From Lepidostoma basale (Eukaryota; Arthropoda; Insecta; Trichoptera; Lepidostomatidae), in the NCBI GenBank assembly GCA_022606425.2, contig JAHDVF020000899.1, forward strand, positions 124,001 through 188,000: a stretch of DNA of 64,000 nt. The letters run 5' to 3'. How positions within the stretch are numbered: the stretch's first letter is position 1; the number at the start of each line of letters is the position of its first letter. Of this stretch, positions 1-10,329 are shown one piece after another. The position numbers and the translations under genes are program-made. The notes below the pieces were generated by a model, which worked only from the letters and a program-made list of their open reading frames with translations, searched no databases and was not told where the DNA came from.

Positions 1-240
1 AGATGGTTCGGCATTAAGAAGCCCAAATACTCTCCAAAATCAAGAGTATTTGCCTTCTGAACGTACTTTCACAAATATAAAAGACGTCGATCTCCGAAGA
101 GACCGCGTTCAGCAGATTAATTGCTTTTCCCACCGGTGTCACCAGAGGCAGGTTGGTTCTGGCGGCTGGTAGATAAAGCAATCTATGCTGTCGCTATCGG
201 AGATGTCTATTAGGGACAAAAAACTGAACATCCACCAACA
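1..240 (-). mobile_element. Jockey-like LINE fragment (family J), C-terminus
   Basis: The reverse strand reads a jockey-type C-terminal block: VPNRHLR, one in-frame stop, then RQHRLLYLPAARTNLPLVTP and a leucine/isoleucine-rich LLNAVSSEIDVF segment. The same block is seen at 15900-16080, 32100-32300 and 52480-52600. It is 5'-truncated and cut by the window edge. The family encodes an endonuclease/reverse transcriptase; only the tail after the polymerase survives here. Confidence 0.75.
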
Positions 241-384
241 CGCAAGCTTAGTAACACGTTTGCTAACCGATTTTTTCACTTTGAATGTGGCCGCCTTTGA
301 GTAATTGATTCATTTGGTCCTAGCATGTTCATCTCGGCGACCCTTGGTTTCTTTTGCCATTCACACTGCTTGTACCCAAGTAAA

Positions 385-725
385 TACAATGAACCGGTTA
401 GAGGCATTTGATCCAATGGACAGACAGAGTGACGAACACAGTAGTCCTGAAGCGTGCAGGAGTAAATAGAGAGCTGCTGACATTGATCAAGGTCCGCAAG
501 ATTTCATATCTGGGTCACGTTCTACGGGGAGAATTTAATTTTGAAGGGAAAAATAGAGGACCGCAGGGGGGCAGGGAGAAGGCAGATCTCTTGGCTACGC
601 AATGTGAGGGAATGGACGGGAATCGGAATTGTGGAGGAGCTATTTCGGACAGCGTAGGATAGGGAAGAGTTTACCAGAGTGATCGCCAACGTCGGGGGGA
701 CCTGACAGGGCACTTTAAAAAGAAG
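385..725 (+). mobile_element. LINE fragment, family G 3' end
   Basis: Reads MNRLEAF, then DRVTNTVVLKRAGVNRELL, KVRKISYLGHVLRG and, after frame changes, an ELFR..QDREEF..VIANVGG-type C-terminus. It is followed by a tail of AAGAAGAAGAA. The order matches the family G copy on the reverse strand at 4684-5125. Several frameshifts make it a relic; the reverse-transcriptase core is missing because of 5' truncation. Confidence 0.75.
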
Positions 726-729
726 AAGA

Positions 730-1200
730 AGAATAATAAGAAGAAGTACACAACAAGCATTTGCCTCATATTTTTTTCCATATTTCATCTTATTCTATCA
801 TACATTCTTTACGATGATTCCTAAAAAAATAAGGAATTCCAATGTTAATTAAATTATGTTTTCTCCTTATTTTAAACTCAAGAAGAAAAAAAACCTATCT
901 GGTGATTAAGATTTTCCGTTGGATTTGATATCTAAAAAATATGTTGTATAACTCACGTGACCTTCTGGAAGTCAAGGTTAAATAATGTCATTTGGAAATT
1001 CATGGTCATGACGTGACGTTGATCTTGGTTAGAAAATTTTAATAGGATCGCATCATAAATAATTAAAGATGACAATAAAAGTCGGGGAACTTTTGCATAT
1101 TCAAGATAATAAAAGTTGGATAACTTCTTAGCCTGCATGTGACCTGTTCAGTGCTTCAGCGTTTTTATTTTTTTTATTAAATTATGTATATTTAATTTAA
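730..1200. other. AT-rich stretch, nothing recognised
   Basis: No coding similarity, paired repeat or tRNA-like element was recognised between the family G tail and the repeat starting near 1200. Short open frames here look like chance in AT-rich DNA. Confidence 0.5.
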
Positions 1201-1345
1201 TTTTAGATAAACTTAAGACGTTAACATTGTGGAATTCCATAATGACGAATTTTTATGAATCAAAACACTTTTTCCACTTTTGAGTTTATTTTTCTCGACA
1301 TGTTTCGAAAGTTCATCATTGGGAGAACGATATAAACTAATCAAA
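1200..1345 (-). repeat. Interspersed repeat with degenerate hammerhead-like hairpin
   Basis: On the reverse strand this contains TTCTC, a degenerate core, GAAACATGTC and GAGAA, followed by AAATAAACTC and a downstream GGAATTCCAC motif. The same order occurs at 33735-33965 as an inverted pair. The stem I arms TTCTC and GAGAA are complementary. It is likely the terminal part of a Penelope-like or related retroelement, but no protein supports that here. Confidence 0.5.
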
Positions 1346-1398
1346 GTTATTACAAAATGAGTGCAAAAACCTAGAATTATATATAATATGTGTTAGTT

Positions 1399-1450
1399 AT
1401 GTACGGATGCGAAGCATGGAACTGGCAGAAGAAAGATGAGAGGATGGATG
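1399..1450 (+). mobile_element. LINE fragment, family A (short)
   Basis: Fifty bases encode YGCEAWNWQKKDERMD, the hallmark tryptophan-rich segment of family A. It is truncated at both ends. Confidence 0.6.
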
Positions 1451-1887
1451 AGTTTGGGAACCACTGCTATAGAATAACAATTTCCAATTGAAACTGAAAA
1501 ATGCGGATTTAAAATGAAGATGTCCCTCTCAAATTTGTAATGGTTGCACCATTGATTCTTAATTCTAATCCGAACGAATAATGATCCATTCCTATACATC
1601 TGATATTATAAATGTCGTAAATATTTCCAAGAATAAAGTTTACGTAATATATGTATACGAGTAAATAATTAGTACAAAAAAAAAACAATTATCACATTTC
1701 TAAATGATGAGAATATTAGTTATATACAAAGAATCCGGTCTTTAAAAAAATATATATATATATATAATTATACGTCATAGCAAAACAAGATAAAATCACG
1801 TCAATCCAAAAGAAATTAAAATGAATATGGCGTGTCAAACACGTGATACTTGAAAGACTGACGTGGTGCGAAAGTTATGGTCATGTA

Positions 1888-2081
1888 ATTAACTAACTAA
1901 CCATAAAGCCGTTTCCCCGGAGGGGTAGCCAGAGAGGATGAACCGCCATATTGCTCAATCCTGACATACCTCTTTAGCTTTCTTTACATTTATACATCGT
2001 AACATGCACGCTAGTTGATTTTTCGATGATTAAATCAGTCATGCCATGCTTTTCTTGGTCTTCCACGGCCTATCTTTCTAC
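1888..2081 (-). mobile_element. LINE fragment, family A, left arm of a head-to-head pair
   Basis: Begins with CTAACTAACTAACC, the reverse complement of the (TTAG)n tail, then the complement of GGCGTGATGG-type 3' sequence. It reads back to the GRPRK segment, where it meets the next copy in opposite orientation. Its 3' end faces left. Confidence 0.8.
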
Positions 2082-2334
2082 TCACACAAGACCGAGAAAA
2101 ACGTGACACGATCAAATAAATCAAATCTTGAATGTCGGCCATGTGAGGAGTCAGATAAATCGACGCGCGTGCATGACACGATGTATGAATGTTGAGGAAG
2201 CGTGAGAAATATGTCAGGAAAGAAAATTCATGTGGCAGTTCATTTTTCCAGTTCACATATACTTTTTTACCATTATTTCTTTTTTTACCATTCAACTCTT
2301 CGGGGAGACGGCGTGATGATTAGTTAGTTGGTTT
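2082..2334 (+). mobile_element. LINE fragment, family A, right arm of a head-to-head pair
   Basis: Starts inside RPRKTWHDQINQIL and runs through NVGHVRSQ, RRACMTRCMNVEEA and ICQERK to GGAGACGGCGTGATG plus TTAGTTAG. About 45 bp near 2245-2290 appear to be a reverse-oriented family A piece placed inside the C-terminus, so the copy is internally rearranged. Confidence 0.8.
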
Positions 2335-2339
2335 TAGAA

Positions 2340-2840
2340 GTATATTTACGCTTTTTTATAACACTGAACATTGCTGTTCATGTTTTTTTCATCAATTTCC
2401 ATTGTCAATATTTATTATAATGGCACATGGAACAATGCAAGCCTAGTGCGGGAAAGTACGATCAAGTTTACAAAAAAGATGGGAATGTTTGGATGCAATG
2501 TTAAAACTGCCCTTGGCGGTTCTGTCTGCGTTATAATGTTGTATATAGCGCTGAACCATCTGCGTTCTTGTTGAGAAGGATACAGATCACTGAAGGCTGG
2601 TCACATTCACTTCGGGTCGCCAAGAGGAACATCTTAAACTCGTCTGACGACATTAATATCTCATTATCAAGGTTTGTTCCAGATTTGTTGATTATCGATT
2701 AAAGAAAATATGATAATGGGCAATAGACTTATTCTACCAACTGAAAAAATCGTATTTAAAAATCTCTCTCTATCTAATATTTGTTCTAACCTAATATTTG
2801 AAAGAAATATCATAACTCTAATATTTGAAAAAAATATCAA
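2340..2840 (+). other. Unrecognised stretch with a 67-codon open frame
   Basis: An open frame at 2371-2574 (MLFMFFSSISIVNIYYNG...) is short, unlike any family I know and flanked by repeats. Nothing else was recognised; the right part begins the degenerate AT-rich repeat. I do not call a gene. Confidence 0.4.
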
Positions 2841-3328
2841 AATGAAAAATGTGAAATTAGGGACCGAGTGAATAAATATACAAAAATACAAAAAATATGT
2901 AATATCTAATATGAGGCACAGAGACATTTTTAAATAGGATTATTCCAAGAGCTTTTATGTAAAAATAATATTAAAAAATGTGAAATTAGGTTAGAACAAA
3001 TATTAGATATAGAGAGATTTTTAAATACGATTTTTCCGAGTGCCTTTTTGAAAAATTTCACAATAAAAAAGGTGAAATTAGGAATCGAGTGAATAAATAC
3101 AAAAAATATATTATGTATACTCTTACATATAATAATATGAGGTTGTGAGATAATTTAAATAGGATTATTTCAAGAGATTTTTTAGGTAAATAACATTAAA
3201 CAAGGTAAAATTAGGAATCAAGTAAATAAATACAAAATATATATTCTCTAATGAGGCAGAGAGAAAAATTTAAACGGGATTATCATAATTAAAAGGTGAA
3301 AAAGGAATCGAGTGAATAAAAAAAAAAA
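2840..3328. repeat. Degenerate tandem repeat, unit about 90-140 bp
   Basis: Units share GTGAAATTAGG, then (R)ATCGAGTGAATAAATAC, an AT-rich core, GAGGCAGAGAGA and TTTAAATAGGATTAT. Successive units start near 2846, 2980, 3066, 3203 and 3291, with variable length. More of the unit follows the TA microsatellite at 3530-3585 and resumes after SINE-1 at 3945-3990, so that element landed inside an older array. Confidence 0.6.
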
Positions 3329-3528
<200 letters not shown>

Positions 3529-3572
3529 TCTTATTTGGGGCAGAGATACATTTTTAAACAATATTATCATAA

Positions 3573-3944
3573 TAAAAATGTGTTACATTTATGCTGTTTG
3601 TAATGTCTTTTGAGTAAATAAACTGATTTGAGTTCATTTTATTTCACATATAATACTTAGTAATTTTGTGTTAAATTATTATTATTTTGTTATTTTATTT
3701 TATATCATTGTATTTTATATTATTTGTTTTAGATTTATTTTGTGGGTGTTGGACGATCGAAGTGTGCGCGGGAGATGCCTATTGGTGGCGATGAGGTTCG
3801 CAACCCATCACACCGCGTCTCCCGCGGGGCGAAAAGAGAAGGATGGAGTGCCGTATCAGTAAAAGTGTGACAGTCCATTCTTTCTGCCTACCCTTTCGGG
3901 GAGACGGCGTGATGGTTAGTTAGTTAGTTAGTAAAAATGTGTTA
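3573..3944 (+). mobile_element. SINE-1 fused to a jockey-like 3' tail, with 13-bp target duplication
   Basis: A 13-bp direct repeat TAAAAATGTGTTA occurs at 3573-3585 and 3932-3944 and bounds a 346-bp insertion. The first 75 bp resemble the family J 3' end (GTTTGTAATGTCTTTTGAG then AATAAACTGATTT). The rest is SINE-1: an AT-rich segment, a head with GGTTCGCAACC at 3795-3805 resembling a pol III B box, then GGCGTGATGG and (TTAG)n shared with LINE family A. SINE-1 copies also lie at 9668-9872, 23322-23592 and 46985-47115. A clear A box is not visible. Confidence 0.65.
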
Positions 3945-4390
3945 TTAGGAAATAGACAGGGAGAGATATTTAATAAAAATAATAATAAAAAAATCAGTGT
4001 CTCGTAACCGTGAATAATCAATAGGTTGTATAAATGGCGTATGTCCATTACATTATAAATACTAGGCGATAGACGGCTAATTGCAGTTCTGCCGCATTCC
4101 TCTAGATTATTGTATCAAATACGATTTTGCAGAGATGTGGTGCTTCAGATAACAATACATCCAGCGACCAGCCGTCGTGAGGTTCTCTGGTGTCAAAAAC
4201 TTCAGACACGTGATATTATCTCATCACAACCTCCGCATTTCTCACTTATAGGACAAGTCGGCTTTTGGAGCGAATGGTATGCACGCATGTCGGTTCAAGG
4301 GATATCCATGATCAGAGATATTATCAGAAGAATTCCAAGTTTATGAGTCTACACCTTAACTGACGTGATAGTAGAATAAATAAATACAGT
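3945..4390 (+). other. Unrecognised stretch with a 78-codon open frame
   Basis: The first 45 bp continue the AT-rich tandem repeat. An open frame at 4110-4346 has no recognisable domain and normal-looking composition, but no start context, splice site or homologue that I can name. It may be part of another retroelement. Confidence 0.35.
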
Positions 4391-4683
4391 AAAAAATGAG
4401 ATCTCTTAGACGAATATGTGCATACTCTATGTATGATAGAGTGTCCAATTAAAATATAAGATGTGAATGCGGTGCGAATGATGGTGTTATGAACAAAATA
4501 ATGTAAGGATCATTAAGATGGTTTGGACATATGGAAAGAATGAATGAAGATAGAATGGTAAAAAAATTAAACGTTAATGATGTAAATGGAACCAGAAATA
4601 CAGGATGACCGAGGAAAACGTGGCACGATCAAATAAATCAAATATTGAATGTCGGCCATTTGAGGAGTCAGAGAAATCGGCGA
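4391..4683 (+). mobile_element. LINE fragment, family A
   Basis: Encodes RSLRRIC, CGANDGVMNKIM, GSLRWFGHMERMNEDRMVKK, NDVNGTRN, PRKTWHDQINQILNVGH and RSQRNR, with several stop codons. It ends abruptly without its 3' tail where family G begins in opposite orientation. Confidence 0.85.
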
Positions 4684-5125
4684 ACCTGTTCCTGTCCTGC
4701 GCTGCTCCTCCACACTTCGGATACCGGTCCACTCCCTCACGTTTCGCAGCCAGGACATTTGTCTTCTATCGGGTCCTCGGCGTCCTTCAATTTTCCCCTC
4801 CAAAATCAGTTGGAGAAAGTGGTACTTTTCCTTACGCAGTATATGACCCAGATGTAAGATCTTTCGAACCTTGATAGTTGATAACAGTTCCCTGTCAACT
4901 CTAGCTCGTCTCAGGACTTCGGTATTTCTAACCACGTCTGTTAAACGAACTCTGAGCATTCGGCGATGGGCTACATTTCAAATGTTTCCAGTCTGTTCAT
5001 TGAGTTAACTTTCAAGGTCCACGTTTCACATCCGTACAATAAAATAGACCACACATAGCATTTGATCATTCTCTGGCGGAGTTTTAAGTTTACGTTATCA
5101 TTGCAGAAGAGTGATTTCGTTTAAT
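4684..5125 (-). mobile_element. LINE fragment, family G 3' half
   Basis: Reverse strand reads RMIKCYVWSILLYGCETWTL, NSMNRLETFEM, then LRVRLTDVVRNTEVLRRARV, DRELLSTIKVRKILHLGHIL, KIEGRRGPDRRQMSWLRNVR and EWTGIRSVEEQ. This is the thumb and C-terminal part of a non-LTR reverse transcriptase. The catalytic YADD region is absent. It abuts the family A fragment without spacer. Confidence 0.8.
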
Positions 5126-5324
5126 TAGATTTTCTACAATGAGCTGAAAAAAAGTCGACAACAAATACCGGCTTTTTTCTGGATATTTTGGCCTGATTTA
5201 GCTCTGTGTCATCTTTAAAAACTACTTTTAAGGTTATAGATGAATTTGTAAAAAAAAATTAGGTAAGCGAGGGTCTATACAAAATAGACGAAATCAAGAA
5301 GGGGTCTACGGGAGAAAATAAAGT

Positions 5325-5415
5325 TTGGCCTTAGACATGTGATAATGCCTTAGAAGGGCGAAACATGTAATTCCCATAAAATGTAATAAAACTTCTAAAA
5401 ATTATGATACAATTT
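5325..5415 (+). repeat. Repeat P3 (GATAATGCC/GAAACATGT motif)
   Basis: Carries TGATAATGCC TTAGAAGGGC GAAACATGT, then CCATAAAATGTAATAAAACTTCT. Other copies lie at 11855-12600, 14470-14575, 17105-17345 and, more degenerate, at 21660-21920 and 61670-61745. GCCTT and AAGGGC form a short hairpin directly before GAAAC. Confidence 0.65.
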
Positions 5416-5710
5416 CAACCAAAAGCATGATAGATAAAACGATTTTTTGTTAAAATACAAATGACTTGAATGAATGTTTGTTGAATTGTTGTTGTTAACT
5501 ATTGATGTCTTCATTGGGACTGATTCACACAACAAAAACCGGAATAGTAATCCGAGCTACCGTGAACATTCTATGAAAAAGCACAAAAGTTTCAAGAGAA
5601 TCTCCAAAACACCCCATGACAAATCATAGAATTTCGTGGTTTTGAAATCACAATAATCTTATAAAGATAAACAAGGGTGTCCCGCAATATTTTATTTGGT
5701 ATTATTATAA
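5416..5710. other. AT-rich stretch, nothing recognised
   Basis: No coding or repeat similarity was recognised between the P3 repeat and the family A tail. Confidence 0.45.
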
Positions 5711-5805
5711 ACATAACTAACTAACTTCTCATCACGCCGTCATTCCGAAGGGGCAGGAAGAAATAATAGACTGCCACAATTTCTCTCGATTCCTAAACAT
5801 TCATG
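5711..5805 (-). mobile_element. LINE fragment, family A 3' tail
   Basis: TAACTAACTAACTT then the complement of the GGCGTGATGA-type terminus, ending inside the complement of RCMNVEEA. About 95 bp remain. Confidence 0.75.
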
Positions 5806-6055
5806 ATTTTATGATTTTAAAAGATAGTTGCAGCAAATTTTCAGTGTGTATAGTGCTATAATGTTATATTCCTTTATTTGAATTATTATTTTTATTTTTT
5901 TGTTAATTTTTATACAATTACTTACTAGTTAGTTTTCTCTTGATTTTAGTTTAGTTAAATCTCGTTTCTGAAGTCTATAATGTTAAATCTGTTCATTCAT
6001 TTATATTTGTGGTAACATGTAATTGGCCTTATTTAAATACTTCTTTGTGTATTTT

Positions 6056-6397
<342 letters not shown>

Positions 6398-6398
<1 letters not shown>

Positions 6399-7419
6399 CG
6401 AATTTTGAATTTCCGCTAGCTACGTATATTTGATTTTTGATTTTTTTGTAGCGTTATGTTGGTACTCATGTCCCTTACTTATGCTGACAAGGTCGGCCAT
6501 TTTGAATGTTTAGTTAATTTTTGACAGCTGTTTTGCTTGGATGTGTTTTGGCTCGTCTTAGATTTTTGCCTATTCCAAAAATGGATCAAAGAATCTGTAT
6601 CAAATTTTGTGTGAAAACAAAATAAAGTGCGCGGACGCATTTCGAATGTTGACTGTGGCATATGGTGAAGCTACCTTGGACCAAAGCAACGTTTATCGGT
6701 GGTACAAAATGTTCTCAGAGGGCCGAGAAGATATGAACGACGAAGAGCGTGCCGGACGCCCGAGCACGTCAACAACAGACGAAAACATTGATAAAGTGAA
6801 GAAAATAGTATAAGCCAATCGTCGAATCACCGTTAGAGAAGTTGCTGAGGACCTAAACATATCGATTGGCTCGTGCCATTCGATTTTAACAAATGATTTG
6901 GGCATGAGTCGGGTCGTGCCAAAATTGCTCAATTTCGACCAAAAACAGCATCGCGTTAACATTGCTCAGGAGATGTTGGACTCGGTCCGTGACGACCCAA
7001 ATGTGCTCCAGAGGGTCATAACTGGTGACGAATCATGGGTTTATGGTTATGACGTGGAAACCAAAGCTCAATCATCCCAATGGAAGCTGCCGCATGAGCC
7101 AAGACCAAAAAAAGCGCGCCAAGTTCGGTCGAACGTGAAGGTTTTGCTCACAGTTTTCTTCGATGGTGCATCATGAGTTCTTGCCACAGGGTAGTACGGT
7201 CAATAAGGAATATTACCTGCAAGTTATGCGCAATGCGAGCTGAACAAGATCACAAAAAATGATTTTTTTAAGTGCTTCGAGGATTGGAAAAAACGTTGGC
7301 ATAAATGTATTATATCCGAGGGGAATTACTTTGAAGGGGACAAAATAGATATTCATGAATAAATAAATACTTTTTGAAAAAATATAAAATTCGCGATACT
7401 TTTTGAACAGACCTCTTAT
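6398..7419 (+). mobile_element. Mariner element, left terminal repeat eroded
   Basis: The right end, read inward, is AGAGGTCTGTTCAAAAAGTA then TCGCGAATTTTATATTTT, next to TA. The left end retains only the inner match (CGAATTTTGAATTT) directly after the TA microsatellite, so roughly 25 bp of outer terminal repeat are lost. A TA target site is the mariner rule and fits both flanks. The element encodes the broken transposase described separately. Confidence 0.8.
6581..7362 (+). pseudogene. Mariner-family transposase, frameshifted and deleted
   Basis: From ATG at 6581 the frame reads MDQRICIKFCVK and shifts by one base near 6619. It then gives NKIKCADAFRML, the helix-turn-helix region WYKMFSEGRED and GRPSTSTTDENIDKVKK. 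A stop follows at 6810. It resumes with ANRRITVREVAEDLNISIGS, LLNFDQKQ and ITGDESWVYGYD, which holds the first catalytic aspartate, then KKARQVRSNVKVLLTVFFD. After a further shift comes HHEFLPQGSTVNKEYYLQVM. A deletion of roughly 100 codons removes the region expected to carry the second and third catalytic aspartates. The C-terminus FKCFEDWKKRWHKCI remains. It is certainly inactive; the full family length is about 345 residues. Confidence 0.9.
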
Positions 7420-7429
7420 ATACGCGCTC

Positions 7430-7532
7430 GTCGAATTTAAATATTTGATTTATTTGAGCGTGTCACGTTTTCCTCGGTTTTCCTCTATATCTTGTTCCAT
7501 TTACATTGTTAATATATAACTTTTTTACAAGT
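7430..7532 (-). mobile_element. LINE fragment, family A
   Basis: Complement of GRPRKTWHDQINQI-type coding sequence and of the VKKLYVNNVNGT segment. It lacks the 3' tail; its left edge lies at the mariner right end. Confidence 0.65.
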
Positions 7533-7683
7533 AAATTATGACATATAATATATAATACCAGGAACGCATATCGTTTTTTTATTCCTTTAAATTTAATTAA
7601 CTGGATCAACTTATAATATTAACATTCGTGCAAAAAAGAAAACGAATTAAGTTTCCATTTATCTTGGCGGAAACACCACATTT

Positions 7684-7760
7684 GTCAGTGTTTAGTAGTA
7701 AGAGCACCTGTCTGAATAGCATATGGTAGCGGGCTCGAATCTCACTAGTAACTCAGATGA
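7684..7760 (+). repeat. tRNA-like sequence, probable SINE head
   Basis: TTTAGTAGTAAGAG resembles an A box and GGGCTCGAATCTC at 7731-7743 a B box, with tRNA-like spacing. The arms do not form a full cloverleaf by eye, so it is more likely a SINE head or tRNA relic than a working tRNA gene. Confidence 0.45.
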
Positions 7761-7924
7761 CTATATTTAAAACATTTCAAAATATATTTTCTAAAATGTT
7801 TTTTTATCATTATAAGTGTATTTTGAAAGTTTTGATCCGTTCTCCATATGTTTAAATTACAATGCCTTCTAAATATCTATATTCTAAACTTTATAACAAT
7901 ATATGAGTAATATAGAGCGTTTTA

Positions 7925-8012
7925 TAAAGAACAAAATCAAATCAAATCAGTTTATTTTCTCAAAAAATATTACAAACAAAACTAAAAATAGAAGGCATTT
8001 ATTAAGAACAAG
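7925..8012 (-). mobile_element. Family J 3' untranslated end
   Basis: Carries CAAATCAGTTTATTTTCTC then AATATTACAAACAAAACT, the complement of the family J tail GTTTGTAATGT...TTTTGAGAAAATAAACTGATTT. The same tail is seen at 3590-3630, 49602-49665, 53205-53235 and 55086-55140. Confidence 0.55.
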
Positions 8013-8015
8013 TAA

Positions 8016-8540
8016 ATTAACTAACTAACTAACCATCACGCCGTCTCCCCGAAGGGGTAGGCAAAAATAATGGACTGCCACACTTTTCTTTCCCGACATA
8101 TTTCTCTCGCTTCCTCAACATTCATACATCGGGTCATGCACGCGCGTCGATTTCTCTGACTCCTCACGTGACCGACGATAAATATTTGATTTAGTTAATT
8201 GTGCCGTTTTCCTCTATTTCTAGTTCCATTTACATCGTTAATGTATACTTTTTTACCATTCTTTATTCATTCATTCTTTCCATGTGTCCAAACCATCTTA
8301 ACGACCCTTTCATTATTTTGTTCATAACACCATCATTCGCACCGCATTTACTGCTTATATTTTCATACGAGATTCAATCATACACAGAGTATACACACAT
8401 TGGTTTCGGAGATCTCATTTCTACTGCATTTATTCAACTTTTATCCTTCTTTTGCCAGATCGATGCTTCGCTTCTATACAAAAGGGTCGGTACAAGAACA
8501 CCATTGTGCGCTGCCATTTTAGCTTTTTGGATAGGCTTTT
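8016..8540 (-). mobile_element. LINE fragment, family A
   Basis: Starts with the complement of (TTAG)n and the ACGGCGTGATGG terminus. It reads back through the complements of AYPFGET, RCMNVEEAREICRER, GHMERMNE, GANDGVMNKIM and LYRSEALIWQKKDK-type sequence to a KSLSKKAKM segment. Frameshifts occur in several places. The 5' end is truncated downstream of the reverse-transcriptase active site. Confidence 0.88.
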
Positions 8541-8689
8541 AGTGTATGTAAATTCTATAATGTATGTACTACTTTGCACTCCGTATATTGTAGAATTCAT
8601 ATGCATTAAAAAAGTATTAAAAATACAATCTAATGATTTCGCTGAAATCTCTTGATGGAAGTTCGTTTTAAATAATGTACCATCGATGT

Positions 8690-8735
8690 CAACTGACCTG
8701 GCGAAACCGGTCTCTGTCGAAATAAAAACAAAAGT
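8690..8735 (+). repeat. GCGAAACCGGTC / GTCGAAATAAA repeat motif
   Basis: CTGGCGAAACCGGTC followed by TGTCGAAATAAA matches the repeats at 57370-57530 and 21775-21825, where CCAG/CTGG hairpins precede GAAACCGGTC. Here the upstream hairpin arm is lost. Confidence 0.45.
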
Positions 8736-8837
8736 GGATGCAGTTATTAAAAACATCGTAATATTTAATCATTACCTTTATTTAATTATAATAAGATGAT
8801 GAAGAAGAAGATGTTTTATTTTACTTGTTCTTTAGTT

Positions 8838-8885
8838 TCCACAGGTTTCGGCAGCTCGCTGCCATCTTCTGGTGACATTAGACAA
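8838..8885 (-). repeat. Strong hairpin repeat, GGCAGC/GCTGCC
   Basis: Reverse strand: CAGAAGA, T, GGCAGC, GA, GCTGCC, GAAAC. A second copy lies at 35705-35745. Layout matches the hammerhead-like motif, but the core reads CAGAAGA instead of CTGAAGA and the cleavage triplet is not canonical. Confidence 0.5.
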
Positions 8886-8889
8886 TAAT

Positions 8890-9400
8890 ATTAAGTGGAA
8901 TAAAACGAAGTATATATTTTTTTTAATTTACCACTAAAATGAACTTCTACTAAGAAATTCAAATTGACAACATCGATGTACAAAACATATTTTAATTTCT
9001 GGGCGATAAAAATATCTCACAGAACGCCAATGAAATCTGTAGTTTTTGCAGGAAGCTCTTAATAAAAAGAACTGCATTCTTTTTTCAAAATTAGGTCAGT
9101 AATAATCGTAACAAGCGCCTACTTACAAAGCACTGGGTTCTGAGAAAATATTTCATTGACTGCAGTGTTCAAAGTGTAAGAAATAAACATAATACAATAT
9201 TTCAAAGGAATTAATATGTATTTGATTACAAATTAATTGTATCTACTCTGCGATAGGCATCGCAGGACTGAAACGTGAAACCTTAATTGGTTTATTTCTA
9301 AAGGATGTTAACTTGAAACATCTGTATCTGTAGATATAATAAAGTGTAGTGACCCTGTTGCATTTACAACAGCAACACTACTATCAAGTCCAACTCTCTA
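8890..9400. other. AT-rich stretch, nothing recognised
   Basis: No coding similarity, terminal repeats or tRNA-like boxes recognised. Confidence 0.45.
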
Positions 9401-9407
9401 TCGTTCA

Positions 9408-9655
9408 CGAGAGGTCTTTTTAAAGACCCCGCGAACCCCGGGCAATGTGGCATATATTACTTAGTGCCATAGCAGATAGAGAGAGGACGAATGGCGAGCT
9501 TCCAGCGTCATAAAACTGGATACACCTAGCCAAGGGAAGGTAACCCCGACCGAAAATCCTCCAGAGAAGGCAAGGGGATACCACTCTGGATATTTTTCCC
9601 CAGGTCATCACAATAGGTGTCAACGCTAGGGAAACCTGACAGGACACAGGTTTAG
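9408..9655. repeat. GC-richer unclassified segment
   Basis: About 250 bp of clearly higher GC than its surroundings, beginning GAGGTCTTTTTAAAGACCCC (a small palindrome) and ending near GGAAACCTGACAGGACACAG. It has no convincing protein. It may be the 3' untranslated region of a retroelement: the ending resembles the family G endings ACCTGACAGGGCAC (near 700) and AACCTGACATGGCACAG (near 22320). Confidence 0.4.
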
Positions 9656-9667
9656 TTAAAAAAAACT

Positions 9668-9872
9668 GACTTACCATAACGGCGTCTCGACGAGGGTTAC
9701 GCAGAAAGAATGGACTGCCACAGTTTAACCGATGCAGTACTCCATCCTTCTCTTTTCGCCTCCGCGGGAGACGCGGTGTGATAAGTTGCGAACCTTATCA
9801 CCTCCAATAGGCATCTTCCGCGCACACTTCAATCTTCCAAAGTCCACAAAATAAATCTAAAACAAATAATTA
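9668..9872 (-). mobile_element. SINE-1 copy
   Basis: Complement of the shared LINE A terminus (TTACCATAACGGCGTCTCG), then the complement of the SINE-1 body (CTCTTTTCGCCTCCGCGGGA, GACGCGGTGTGATAAGTTGC) and the AT-rich CCACAAAATAAATCTAAAAC. The copy is more diverged than those at 3586 and 23322. Confidence 0.7.
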
Positions 9873-9894
9873 AAATGGTTCGTTAATTTATTTA

Positions 9895-10255
9895 TTAAAG
9901 TTGCGCAAAGTGTCATGGAAAGATCCATGTTGAGTATCTCACTTAGAGACCATATAGCTAATGTGGAGATTAAAAGATGCACCAGGGTCAGTAGTAAAGG
10001 AATACGCATTGCAAGAATGAACTGGCAATGAACTGGACATGTGTGCCGACAGGATGATGGAAGATGGAGCCTGAGGGTATCTGAATGGAGGCCAAGTTTG
10101 GGATGGAGAAGTGACGGGAGACAGCCTACCAGGTGTAGAATGTTATTGTGCTGACTGTGGGAAGGACTTGGTGAACACTGGATAGAGATCGAGCGAGATG
10201 GCGTGGGGGTAGAGAGGCTTACGTCCAGCAGTCGATGGAGACAGGGTGACGAAAA
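9895..10255 (+). mobile_element. LINE fragment, RTE-like family D 3' end
   Basis: Encodes MERSMLSISLRDHIANVEIK, ARMNWQ, TGHVCRQDDGRWSLRVSEWR, GRQPTR and a broken C-terminus with DRARW and REAYVQQS-like remnants. The order (MERSML...RDR...GH...WRP...GRP...EAYVQQW) is the usual C-terminal signature of RTE-like elements. Stops and frameshifts are present. Confidence 0.75.
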
Positions 10256-10329
10256 AGTTCATAATCACACATATGATGATTATTTTAATTCAAATGTTTT
10301 TTTTTATTCGGAATTTACATTAAGTTCTA

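Noticed and set aside
1888..2334. (TTAG)n tails as insect telomeric repeats
   Set aside because: The insect telomere repeat is TTAGG; these are TTAG runs directly after a LINE 3' end and are short, so they are retrotransposon tails.
2082..2334. Twin-priming 5' inversion
   Set aside because: Twin priming leaves one 3' tail; here both arms have their own 3' terminus pointing outward.
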